Shown here: positions 36,561-48,401 of the stretch, piece by piece
Layout of the letters: every line of letters starts with the position of its first letter
Position numbering within the stretch: the stretch's first letter is position 1
Assembly (NCBI GenBank): GCA_022747635.1
Contig: JAKTNV010000078.1
Location: 1,240,001-1,304,000, forward strand
Direction of reading: 5' to 3'
DNA length: 64,000 nt
DNA from: Hetaerina americana
Lineage: Eukaryota > Arthropoda > Insecta > Odonata > Calopterygidae
Translations under genes and position numbers: made by a program
Notes under the pieces: model-generated
Databases searched by the model: none
Told to the model about the DNA's origin: nothing
Seen by the model: only the letters and a program-made list of their open reading frames with translations

Positions 36561-37419
36561 ATGCGGGACTGGGCGATTTCTTCCCCCCCCCCGTAGTTTT
36601 ATTCAGTGGTTATAAAACAATTGAGACGTCAAGAGGTTTTTTCAACTCATGCTTAGTTTACTACAATGCGATTTCTGTTACGCTTTGTGTTTCCTCTCTA
36701 TTCGAAAATGCTGATCCTAGGATCATTCCTGGTTATATCTTTGTCGTCGTTTCTCATTACTCTGTATCTCGTTTTTAGTCGTTCAAAAATGAGTGCCACA
36801 CACGATTTGAAACACATTTGTAAGTCTTACTTTAGCATTATAAGAATCGTTTATTCTATAACATGAGTGACCATAATTTGTATAAGGTACCGAAAGCGAG
36901 TCGCACCGAATGCATATGGTTTATCTCAATAAATAATTAATACGAGTAACTGGTTCCTTCTGTATAATCTTTTTCCAATTTCTAGGTTGGACCTTGTCTT
37001 CATTTCCTATCATCAACTTCACCAAGTACCTTCTGTTTTTATAATCCTAGGTCACCAAGGTGCCAATTTAAACTCCTCCTTGCAAGAAATACTAACAAAA
37101 CTGGTTTAAGAGCATCTTTACTTTTGAAGAGATGCTTGGATGTTAACATGAGAATTTACCAAAAACTCACATAACTAAAAAAAATACTAATATCTTGTCC
37201 AATTAAAGGGATAGCATTTGAATTGGAGTCGTCTGCAGCCAATTCCAACCTTCTCGAGGCACCTCGGGAGTCTTGTGGCGGGGATTGTTATCCTTTGCCT
37301 CGCCGTCCTTTTTTGCTCCAAATGATGGCTTTTCACGGAAATCGTTCTTGTGCGTGCACCAGAGAAGTGCAGTCGGGCCCGAAAGGCACCAACAGATGAG
37401 ATCCCATTACGTTAACAAT
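36561..37419. other. non-coding, nothing recognised
   Basis: AT-rich DNA between two islands; nothing recognised. Confidence 0.5.
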
Positions 37420-38085
37420 GCCTCTCAAAGGTTGGGACAGACTGCGGATCCAACTCTTGTCTCCCCACCTCTCTCTCTTTCTCTCTCTCTCTCTCTGTCT
37501 CTCTCTCCCGTTCTTCGTCATTTTTGTGCCGCTCATGAACGTTAAATTTCTCTTTCTCTTTCATCTCCGACCCATCTCCCCATTTGCTTCTCCCACGACA
37601 CCCTGAAACCGTCTCCCGTCCCCCTCCATCCCTTCCCCTTTATTAACGTTAACCCTCCTTGACCCCTTCCTTCCGAAAGCGGGAGGTATCGCAAGGCTTT
37701 CTCCACCTTGATCCTCCCGTACACCACGACCGCTCCGCCCACCCCCCTCTCACCGCCACACCATGGGAACCTCTCCTCTTACCTCTCCGCCAACTCTTCG
37801 TCGACCGAACCAGCGAACACCACTACCGCCACTGCAACTTCGGCGGGCAACCCCCAAGCTCTGCCAAGGCGCGGCTTAAAGTCCCGTCTCCTACAATTCT
37901 CTTCGAATCGCGGGTCAGTACTCCTTTGGAAATGCATTTCTGTACGTTCTCTTCCGTCCTTTCCACCCTTCCTCTTCCCATCCCCCTCCGGTCCTCGCTG
38001 TAGCTCTCACTCCCCCTTATCTCACTTCCTTCTCATAGCTCCACTTCCTCCCGCTGATTCCCTTCGCCAAAAATGAGTAACGAGA
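37420..38085. other. pyrimidine-rich island with (CT)n
   Basis: Includes a CT microsatellite at about 37467-37510 (complement GA, a potential GAGA-type site cluster), then C-rich DNA with CpG. Frames here read as Leu/Ser or Pro-rich and are artefacts. Confidence 0.55.
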
Positions 38086-41000
38086 TATCCACGGCCGCAT
38101 TGAGTTCAGGAAATCCTCGAAAGGGGATATCGCCGTCCGTCAAACCTCCTTGTGCGACAAAGAAGCACCGAAATGAAAAATAAATTCTCTGGAAAACGTC
38201 AAAAATTTCATTCTACAAAACTGACTTGTAAAGTTTATTCATGCTACGACTTCAAAAGCTTGAGATGAAGCAAGCGTGAAATAATTTCCAAGGTCCCCTT
38301 CCTCGAAGGCATCTCAGATGTCAGCGCCGTCACCATTTCAATAATGCCCAAAATCGGCGTGAAAGTCTCTCCTTGGGAAATCCCGTGAGACGAAATCCCA
38401 GTTAATTTCATAATGGCTCAGTTTTATTTTTTTTCTCACTTGGATCCGTGTCACTAAAATTTAAAACGCAAGTTTGAACACTTTTGCACTCTCTCGAAAA
38501 ACTCACACCAAATAACTTATGTTTCTATTGACTCATGTACCGTGGGAAAGTTATAAATAGCGTTTTGTCAAATGTTAATGTTTTTTAAACATCTTTAATA
38601 CTATCCCACCAGATCAAAGTATAATTTTCCCTTATTTTGTCATAGCCCACCAGAATTTTCCCTTACATGACTGTGATGAATGACTAGTAAGTCTCCGCAT
38701 TTGAAAATAAATGAGTCTCGAATATTTAGTAACATAAATATTACAGTCATGCACACAAACAGAAGGCTTTATCCAAAAATATCTTTGACAGAGTTATTAT
38801 TTTCACAGTATCATGATGAAGTTGAACCCAGCGAATATTTATTTCATTATAGCTGTTACCGAATGTAAATCAAACCACTATCGGCTTCTCGTTATCGGAA
38901 CCGACTATTTGAGATCAGTTCTGATGGGCGATCTCGGATTTCCTGTACTCAATGGCAATTTTATATGCCAGCCAACCATCCCTCTTTTAACATTTATCTT
39001 TCCTTTTCTTTGATTTCCCCATCAACGTTATTTTATCTCCCTCCTAAAAATTGCATTGAAATTCTTTTCACGCCATTATTTTAACTTATCCCTTATTATT
39101 TTGCTCCGTAGATTCCTTATGTTATTTCCCTCAATCGCTGGCTAAACGCACTCCCTTATTCTATCCCATTCTCTCCTCCACCCTTCCTCTCCACGACAAC
39201 TCTATCCAGCTTGGACCCGTATCGCAACAATCGCAATTTCAAGCCGACCGGAAAGCAACCGCCGCTTGTAATTTTAACGCTCCAATTTCCTGGCTCGGTT
39301 TATCCCCAGGTGGTGCTCCGTTTCCGAATCAGCGGTTTTGCACTTGATGTGCCATATTTCCAAAATTCCATCGCAGCCGATCGCGAATCGATCGTCGGCT
39401 AGGATTTTCTTTTGCTGCGGAAATCTTTTCCCCGTTTCCCTTCTCCACCGTCGTAGTAAATATTTTTTGTCACAATGTCAACGATAATCCAAATTTTTCA
39501 CGTAAAAATTTTGAATCATTGCATTTAATTTTTATATCTTCCCCCTCTTCTTCCCCGGGATAATATGATTCTTAAGTGATGAAATTCCGCTAATGTTAAC
39601 ATAACTTCAAATATTTATATTTTACTGCGTTTTTTTATTTTGTAAGGAAATAAAATACATAAGTAATTGCATTATTTTTCGATAGTTACAAAATTCTTGG
39701 CTCCTGGGCATGCATACTACCTTTTTTTCTTCCAATTTTTGATAAATAATTTGGCTGTACTAGATTTTTATCAATACTATGCAAAAAATCCCTATGAAAT
39801 ATAGAAATTTTAAAGACCTCCTTCTAAAAAAATATTCGTTCCCATGGCAGCTTGAAATATTAGAGCCATATCGGCTATTTCATGTGTGGATTGTTTGCAC
39901 CTGATTTTTTTCGACATTTAAATTGTCCTTTTTCATAAAAACTATAAACTAATATAAATTTTCTAATAAGATTGAATTGGCTAAGTGTATTATAGTTATC
40001 TGTGAGGTTTTTAGTTTGTTTACATTATTTGCATTTTCGAGTTAAAACTAAATTCTTTAAAAATTGTTGACATGATGAGTTTTCTTTTTGTATTCATAAA
40101 ACACCGCGGCTAATGTTAGGTATTTGACCTCACAGATGAGTTAATTCAGAATAACTTGATAATACTTTCACCGTTGCAGTCTGTAAAAGTGCACGTGCCT
40201 CCTGAAACTCGACTCAGAAATGAAGTCCATCTAATTCCTCAGTCGCGCCATGAATAACCTCGTTGAATAGCAATTCCGCCGGAAATTAACGTCCTGAGTA
40301 TCCGCGGTGGGTTTGGTTCCTCAGATTGTTGCATAGGTCCTGCATCTCTAACATACCTTCAAAATCCTTGTCATAACCTTCAACATCCACTCCTCTCCAG
40401 TCTAAGCTTAATGCCAATTTTAACTCGAAAAAATATACTGAGTTGTTGTTTTATTTTTTTTCTATCCTACTTACATAACGGGTTTACGAACAGTGGACTT
40501 TTGGGTGACAATTCAAAAACAACTCCCTTGCCCCCACCTCTTGATTTGTAAAGATCCATCCCTCTTTGTCTTTCTTCACCCGAATAATGGACACATTTTT
40601 GAGCGCGTCTCAAAAGTTCGTCTTCTCCTCCTCCGGGTTATCCGGTAAAGTGAAAGTTGAAGAAATTTCACTTTTCAGCGTGCTCTATTCCTTTCGTCAC
40701 GACGTCACTTCAAAATTTTAAAAAAATGAAATAAAATAAAGGAAAGGCAACAAAATGCAAATACGCAGGGTTTGGAGGCTGTTCGTCGAAGTTACATGTA
40801 ACTAACCCCCGCTCCCTCAAAAGCTTTTATGCCACTGGCAAACTGTATCACAAACATTGGAATACGGATTTTTTTCATGGAATTCCAGTTTTGCTCTCGC
40901 TTACCGCGCACATATTGAAAAAAAGCGGGCCCCTATGTTTGCGTTCATTAACATTACCATAAATTGCACACGAGCTGAGTTGACGCTCGTCTATGACACG

Positions 41001-41109
41001 TGTTAGACCTGTCTTTGTCTCACACACATACTTGTTTTCCCTCTTTCCATTTGTGTAATGACACAATTTAACCCTTTGTGCTCGAGACGCGGCACGACCG
41101 CCGTTGACG
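38086..41109. other. non-coding, nothing recognised
   Basis: AT-rich DNA; no exon, repeat or RNA structure recognised. Confidence 0.5.
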
Positions 41110-41191
41110 CCAAAGTTTTCGAACAGCCTTCAAATCCTTACAAGAGGTGATCAACTAATCTCCATTGACGTTCACTGTTCGAAAACTTTGG
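41110..41191. repeat. short inverted-repeat hairpin
   Basis: ccaaagttttcgaacag (41110-41126) and its exact complement ctgttcgaaaactttgg (41175-41191) are 48 bases apart. This is the layout of a tiny MITE or a stem-loop. No target duplication is obvious. Confidence 0.65.
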
Positions 41192-43229
41192 GTATTTATT
41201 ATCATTATGTAACATGTGCTTGCTTTTTCTTTTGGTGATATGGTGCTAACCCTGTGGGTGGCCGTCTAATATTGGGATACTTCACTTTTGGTATTTTTTT
41301 CTCCACAGGTTCCCCTAACCAGCATCCGTTTTTGCTCAACTCCAACCTGTTTTGTGTGTTTTCACTGATCACTTTATTACTAATATTTTAACTGTATTTT
41401 GCATGCTGTAGTTAACCAAAAGATTTTTTGTAATTCATCCAGAGTTAGTTTTCTCCAATAACCTCCGTTAAGTTTTATTTTGCACAAATATTTTTGTGTG
41501 AATTTATTTCTCTGAGTAAATTTCTTTCTGTTTTTATTCAATAGTAAAAGTTAACACGCTATTTTTGTTACTGCTGTACACACACATTGCACAATAATGT
41601 TCATCAAGGAGCTAATGAGTATTGCGCCAAAATGATTCGTGAACTGTAATGAATTAATTATTTTATCAACTATCGTAGCTAATCGATCAGCAAAACGTTC
41701 TTCAAATTTAGCTTATTTAAAAAGCATTGTAACTTGAAGCACGTTTATTTTGAGTCAATTCATTCAACAGGACGCGACTGTTTAAATGTATTAGTTTCAC
41801 TGAAAGTGCATTTGAAAATAAAAAGTTAAAGGCTGAAATTTTGCAATTATACTTTCTGTGAACACTTCAATTTTATTCCGCGAAAACTCAGAAGAGCTAT
41901 CTAGTTTTCGGACTTATGCATTCAAGGCTGAAAAATTCTGCTCATAATCTCTAAATGCTTAATCAAATGAGTAAGATATCGATCAGTAGGTTCTTGAAAG
42001 TGAAAGACGTGGACTGAAGCAGATGATCTCATTCGGTGAATAGATGTAATGCAAGTTTGACTATCGTGGAGTCATTTTAGTGAAACATGTATAATTCGCG
42101 GTATTTTGCATCATGAGAAGTTAATTAAGCATTTTAACTTCCTAAGTATTGGTTATTTGGACGAGGGGTGATTACTCACATATTTTATGAGCCGATGGTG
42201 AGGTTTCGCGAACGGCGAAGTATGTCGATGGATACTAATTATTTCCCATGTGCCTTCCCTCTAAAAAAAAAGATATTTACTCTTTCACGTCGCAGTTTTC
42301 AAGTTTCATAATATGACATCAAATATGCTCGTGCGAGCTTTTTATTTTAGAAACTCACTGAATAAAGTTGAAGCTCTCAAAAAGAGACAACTTGTGGGAG
42401 CATTACCTTATGTTCGTCAGTGCTTATATCCTCCAAAAACCATACCACTAGTCGTCCTTTGTGATTTATTTTCAATATTGAGTTGACCGTTTATGAAGGA
42501 ATTTACTATTAACCTAGGATTATTGTTAGTATAATTTTACGTGACATAGCGATATTACTAAATTTTACCTATTCAATACTAGTGCTTTCAAATTTTTTAC
42601 TGAAACCATCTATTTTATGTGTATATAGGCAGGGTAAAAATCTTTCTCCGCCTCTCTACCTCTCTCTCCTCGATATATGGTTCATAAAATTTGCTATAGA
42701 TCTACATTCGCGATTTTGATGAATGATCTCACATTCCCAGCATATGACCCGTAATAATTAGGAAACCTAAATGAGTATCTCAAATATTCAGAAGACTGCT
42801 TGGTTTTATAGCCCATAGCTATTTTGAACTCGTAACCTAGATACAATCTAAAGCCAAGTTGCAAAGGAAAAAGCTGGAAAAATGACGGCAAACTATAAAA
42901 GATAATTTTGTAGCCAATTCTCTATTTACATCGTCTTCTTCCTCAAACGATTGGGCAAATTGAAAAAAAATTAATTTTGGAGCCATTCTAATCGGATAAA
43001 CTGGCATCGGGTTGAGTGACCCGAGGACTTGAGATGACCGTTGATTTTTCAACAGAGTCGTCTCTCTACCCGTCCTAAAATTGTAATTGGGCGGGTGATG
43101 AAAATCTTCCTCGTCGAGAGCGCTTGTGAACAACCTCCCTGGACAGATCGCTGAAAGCATGTCCGAAGGACGCTTTCCGAATGAGCTAACGACGAACATC
43201 TTGCTAAAAAAATAAATAAAATACACCGA
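41192..43229. other. non-coding, nothing recognised
   Basis: AT-rich DNA without recognisable genes or elements. Confidence 0.5.
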
Positions 43230-44010
43230 AACATTCCGATCGTCGTCGGCGAATGACGCGCACTGGACAGGAGAGAAGGTGATCGCACAAATTGTCTGCG
43301 ACGAGACGAGATCGAAGCGGGCGATGGTTGTGTCTGGGGGGGCGGGGAAATAGGCTTGACACACACACACACTCTCGTACGCTCACATCGGCACGGCCTT
43401 CGAATCCGTCCACTGTGTTTCTCGAGAGGGGGGAAACGGGGGTACTGAGCGGGGAGATACCGGAAGGGGGTGGAGGTAAGGGGGACGTCCACCTCGCCCC
43501 GTCTCTCCTCCTCGTCTAGCTCCCGTCCTATCCCTCCCCACTCACCACCCTCTCTCCACTTGGGCGAGAAGAAAGAGCCCTCAAAAGAGGGCGAGAGGAA
43601 GGAGTTCCGTCCGGGAAGATGGGATGGTATGTGTGGGAGGGTGCGGGATGGCGCCCCCGTCTTTGTTTGATAAGAGGGGTAGCAGAAGTGTGCGAAAGGT
43701 AGAGGAGAGGGCAGAGAGAGAAAGAGAGACGGACCGAGCGAGGGATGTGGGGGGGGGGGAACGATGGAGGAGAAAAGTGAAGAGCGTTCGGAAAAGGAAG
43801 TAGAAGGGGGAGAGAAAAGGGTTCGGGGTGGCGGCGAGGCCATGGGAGTGCCCGGGGGCGAGGGGGTGGAATGAGGGACGGTGGTGAGTCTGTGGTAGAA
43901 GAGGAGAGACGACGAGTTTGGACGTGAGAGAGGGTGAAGGGAGAGGAAGAAGGTCAGCCTTGCCAATTTGGTGGTTTGTGTGCCTCTGGCTAAACTTTCC
44001 GAGGCTTTCA
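43230..44010. other. purine-rich GC island
   Basis: Strongly G/A-rich on the + strand with CpG and a short CA run near 43362. The longest open frame of the window (minus strand, 320 codons, 43049-44011) lies here, but its Ser/Pro/Leu/Arg composition is dictated by CT-rich DNA and it has no recognisable domain, so I do not call it a gene. Confidence 0.55.
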
Positions 44011-46439
44011 TTCGTTTGGCACGATTAGGAAGAGCATCGCCGGGGGATTGTAGTTCGTGACTAGTGGAAGGAATAGTTTTAAAAAATAATCCAACTAGAC
44101 CGACACTTAGAATTCAGGGCTCTTTTTATTTCACGTTCAAATACAATGTGACAGCAAATGATCGAAAAGACTTTTTTCAGGATATATTTCGATTTACCAA
44201 ACTCGTCTGTTGTTAGATGTTGAGATGGTTTTCGTTAGAATAATATCGAGGATTTGAAAAAAATTTTGAAATGAAGGATAGTTTTTCAAACCTATCTTTC
44301 TGAACTCTTTTCCGGCAAATCCACTTAATTTTGATATGGGTAGTTCTTTGGGAAACGAAAAGCACAAAGAGGGTGTAAAATGAGGTAGCAAGGATGAGAT
44401 GATCATAGCATCTTTGGTATAGTAAAGATATATAGGAATTACATTTAAATGTGGAAGATATTTGGCGTAGCATAAATTGCGGACCACAGGATAGTATATC
44501 CTCGGCATTTGTACGTCCACTCGTTCCTGTTTATGAAAAGTTTTATGCAATAAAATCTCTATCTAAAACCTTAAACCTTACTTGTTTTTCGTGCCCAACA
44601 ATGATAGGTCTGTAGGTATTGTTACTTTTCCAGTAAGTTCGTCCAAAACCACAAATTTCTCCTTCAACGTCTTTCAATCCATACCCGTATTTTGACTTTG
44701 AATCTTTCGACCTCCTCGAAAGAGCAATAGCTTTCCACCGTTTTGTATTTGAATTCTCAGGCCTTTGACCTGACTCTGTCAAACTCCAGTTAAGAAAGAT
44801 ATACCCTTGTTGACGTACCTACCCGACAACAGCTTCACCAGGCGTCTCCGTAAATGAGGTCAGGGCTCGTATCTCACGATCGCCGCTCCTGCTTCAACCT
44901 TTGGGGGAGGGGGCTGTGGCGCAACGTGGGGGAGGTTCAGGTACTTATTGCGGGGCACACTGAAGGAGAAATGGATAGGGCGAAGATGTTGGAGTCGAGA
45001 GGGTTCGAAGGAGGAAGGGATATTTTTTGAAAGGAGGACGGGCACACAAAGGACTTCATTTTTGGCCAACTCGAGGCATGGCATTGTCCATCCACTCACG
45101 CGTGCCTCTCTCGTGTTTGCTCGCCCACGCCACCAGCATTAAGGATTGCGAATCAAAATTTTAACCGGGGGCGAGATCAGTACGAGAAAGATTATCACTC
45201 AAGGCCGCGGGAGGAAGGAATGAATAGGTATATCGTCCGAGAATAGCACCCAGTAGCACACGCTCAATCCGTCGTAACGCTCTCCCGTTGTGCGACACGT
45301 CACGAACCGCCATCTGCCTCCTTTCCCACGTGAGATGATGCAATAAAACCTCGTGTTCAACATACGCCCACCATATGAAAGCATAAATGGCGCTTAGCGA
45401 GGAATTTCTGGGGATTATGTTCTTCCCCTTCGATTTTCCATTTGGAAACAGATTAATTCTCCCATTATCCTTGAGGCGGTTAATCCGTCTCATTAGCGAC
45501 GGATGGTTAATCAAATCATGACAACACTGAAAAAGATCTTTTTGCCAACGTTGCTCGTCATTTCGTGAACAACTCCATTTATTTACGCGACGGTTGGGGA
45601 TGCAAAACGATTTTATATCCAACTTTATTTTTAAAAACCATTCACCTACTTTACATTAATTCATAGGTGACGATTCTCCATGTTGATATACGCTGTAATG
45701 GTATTATCACAATGCATGTTGGCAATCCTTCATTTTTTTAGGAAATTTCCGCAGTGATATAGTATTCATTTAACTTTTATTCACGTGAACTTATCTCATG
45801 CATGAACCTCAAAATGTAGCGACTTGCGTAAAAATGCATAATGAACTAATCAGGTTAGGCTTAATCAACTATTAAAAGGCCTAATTAAATTTTCTAAACA
45901 AAGGTTCTCATGCTCTTCGCGAACCTCAAGTTTGTGTAGACTTTTATCGGAGTATGTATACGCCGAATTCCAGCTGAATCTACGTACAAATTTGATGGTA
46001 AAAATTCGAGAATCCGCGTTTTTCCTTTGATCCATTATTCCAGACTTCTGATGCAATTGAATGAGGAATTTTCAAGAGAAGGAATTGCGGAACTGAATAA
46101 ATACTGAATATGGAGAGCTTGTAAGTAAACAGAGTGAAAAAGCTATAAATATATGCATAAAACCTCAAATGAGTGCGAATTTAGTTGAGGATTTCTCCGC
46201 GTTTATCCCTGAAATATTTTCATCGCGCCAATTATTTCCAGCTTCAGTAGAATTTTTCAGTTTTTAATGAAATAATATTTCAATCGAAGGCGAACAGACT
46301 CTTGGACGTATGCAAAAATGTATGACTGTAAAACGGTGAAATCTTAAAAAAAAACTAAATAATGCTGACACCTCGGCCACTGGAACAATAAAAAAGTAAT
46401 TTTCTACTCGTTCGGAAGAGAGAGGAAGAAGTCTAAAGG
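44011..46439. other. non-coding, nothing recognised
   Basis: Mostly AT-rich. A 153-codon minus-strand frame (45161-45622) has a more protein-like composition than the islands but no recognisable motif, so I leave it uncalled. Confidence 0.45.
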
Positions 46440-47190
46440 AAATTATATGCACAACCCCGGTCGCTCGAAGAGAGAAAAATAAGATCCTACATCGATGTTG
46501 CGAAAAGATGTACGCGACGAAAGACAGCGAGTTTCGAGACAGCAGTGTTTAGGGGACATAAGGACACGAAGAGAAGTCGAGGAGGGGGCAGAGAATGGAT
46601 GGGTGGGGGAGAGGCATGATGAGGAGGCGAGAGGAGCAAGGGAGGAAAATGGATCGAACAAAACCGGAAAGAATTTAGCCGGAAGGAGAGGGGCGAAAGG
46701 GTAAGGCGGACGCGAAGAGGGTAGGAGGAGACTGAGAAGAGAAAAAAAGAAAAGTTAGGAGGAGGGAGAGGACGAGTAATAATGGCGGTGGTGGCATGGA
46801 GGGTTGGGTGGGCAGAGAGGAGAGAGAGGGAGAAAAGTCGTGCGGGAGGAATCGAGTTCGGGTGACACTAAGAAGCTTAAGAGATGAGATCGATGGAGAG
46901 AGAGAGGGAAGGTGGCGAGGGAAAGAAGGGGACCCCAGGGGGATTAGTCGGTTGTTATCATTATTATTATATTTTTTTCCGGCGTTTGCGCGTCCACGGG
47001 GGGTGGTTCCTAGAGTTTCGCACCGGCCATTCAAACCTTCCCTTCCACTCACCCCGCCCACTCTTGAGCAATGCGTTCAGATCAATTAGCTCACGGCCTC
47101 TACGCGTCCCCCACGGCCTCGCGAGAGAATGCAAAGGGGAATGAGAGCTCTCTCGTGCACCGGGGCTTAGGAGAACGGCCGCGAACGGCA
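46440..47190. other. purine-rich GC island
   Basis: G/A-rich on the + strand, including GA runs near 46815-46830 and 46895-46910. Several overlapping frames are compositional. It is the last such island and lies about 1.2 kb upstream of the first recognised channel exon. Confidence 0.55.
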
Positions 47191-48342
47191 AAATGAAACT
47201 CCTGATCCGCGTACGGATTTAGGTGACGAAATTAGGTCGACCCTTGGGTGCATTTGATAAAACTCACGATGCTTTTTCGGCGTTTTTTATAAATATAATC
47301 GTCTTTTGATACGCATTTGAAAATGGGTTTGGTTCAAAAGGGTCTAATAACACCTCTCTCGTCATTTTTTTTCGATTTAGGTGAGCTTTAATGGTATCGA
47401 CTCGGGTTTCCTTCGGCGGTGATGCTTTATTCTTAAAAAATCGTAATAAATTTTCTGGCCGAACTTCATGATAATCAGCTTAGGTACGCAATATATATTC
47501 TCATTAGCTCCTATGATAGTACTTGTAAAGTTACACCTGAAACTGCGAAAAACTAATAATTCACCAATTATATGATATAATATTATCACGCTTATTTCTT
47601 TTGCGTAGTGGCATTACACCTTCCAATTTTTTATGGATGGATATTGTTAAGTACTCATTCAAGCATCTGGTTCAAATATTACTCGTATAATTAGATGAAT
47701 GAAATTAATTTATCATGACTTTGTTCATTCTTCAACTATCGCTAAAACATCTGTGCATATTTGTCTTTTTCTTTTTTTTCTAGCATTACCATTTATTTCA
47801 ACTTTATAAAGTTGCTAACTTCTTATGCAACTAATATATTTCTAAATTGGACACAAATTTTTGTTCTCACTAATTATTCTGTACGATGCCTGATGTGGGA
47901 TCAAAACCTTGCTTTTATTTATATGAAGAGCTTTCTGCAAAAGTGAAGCAATTTTTCCATTCTATTGTATCTGCTGGTAATTTTTAAAGCTGCCAAGTCA
48001 AAAAAAGCAGTGCATTTCCCTGGTTAATTTGCACTGGTAAAAGTGCATTTCATGGTAAAAATGCCTAACTATTTTATAATCACAACAAGAGCAGCAATTT
48101 ATTCTTAAGTAAGCTTTTCGTGAGCCCCGATATTTCCAATGTGTAGTATTTTTTCTTAGCGCTAATTTGCTCAAAATTGTTTTGAACTAAAAGTTTAGGT
48201 ATCATGTTATACCCTTCTTCCTCTTTACCTTAACCATTTTCGATTTTCTCTGAATTATATCCTTCCTTTTACCATCAAATCCCTAATCCTTCCCTCATTC
48301 CTTCTTTTAATCTTCCTTCCTCTACACCTTCTCTCATTTCAG
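47191..48342. other. probable intron DNA upstream of the first recognised exon
   Basis: AT-rich DNA ending in a pyrimidine-rich tract and the acceptor ctcatttcag. Because the exon at 48343 starts in the middle of a codon, it must be spliced to an upstream exon, so this is intron. Confidence 0.75.
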
Positions 48343-48401
48343 GTATGTCTTCACGATTGTCAGTTACTTAATCGGCGTCTTCATTTTTGCAACCATTGTG
48401 G
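48343..48401 (+). CDS. Cngl: CNG channel exon: helix S6
   Basis: Preceded by a polypyrimidine tract and cag, followed by gtgagt. It encodes YVFTIVSYLIGVFIFATIVG, the pore-lining S6 helix typical of CNG channels (compare the conserved F-ATIVG ending). It starts with the last base of a codon and ends with the first base of the next. Confidence 0.93.

Noticed and set aside
43049..44011. Longest open frame of the window (320 codons, minus strand)
   Set aside because: It lies in a strongly G/A-rich island; the translation is dominated by Ser, Pro, Leu and Arg, neighbouring frames are open too, and no domain or splice context is recognisable.
45161..45622. 153-codon minus-strand frame
   Set aside because: More protein-like than the island frames, but no motif, no second exon and no known family; left uncalled.
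1..48342. Upstream CNG channel exons (S1-S5, pore)
   Set aside because: I looked for a pore-loop exon with the TTIG-type filter and a matching donor phase but found no convincing candidate; a translated search with an insect Cngl protein would settle this.
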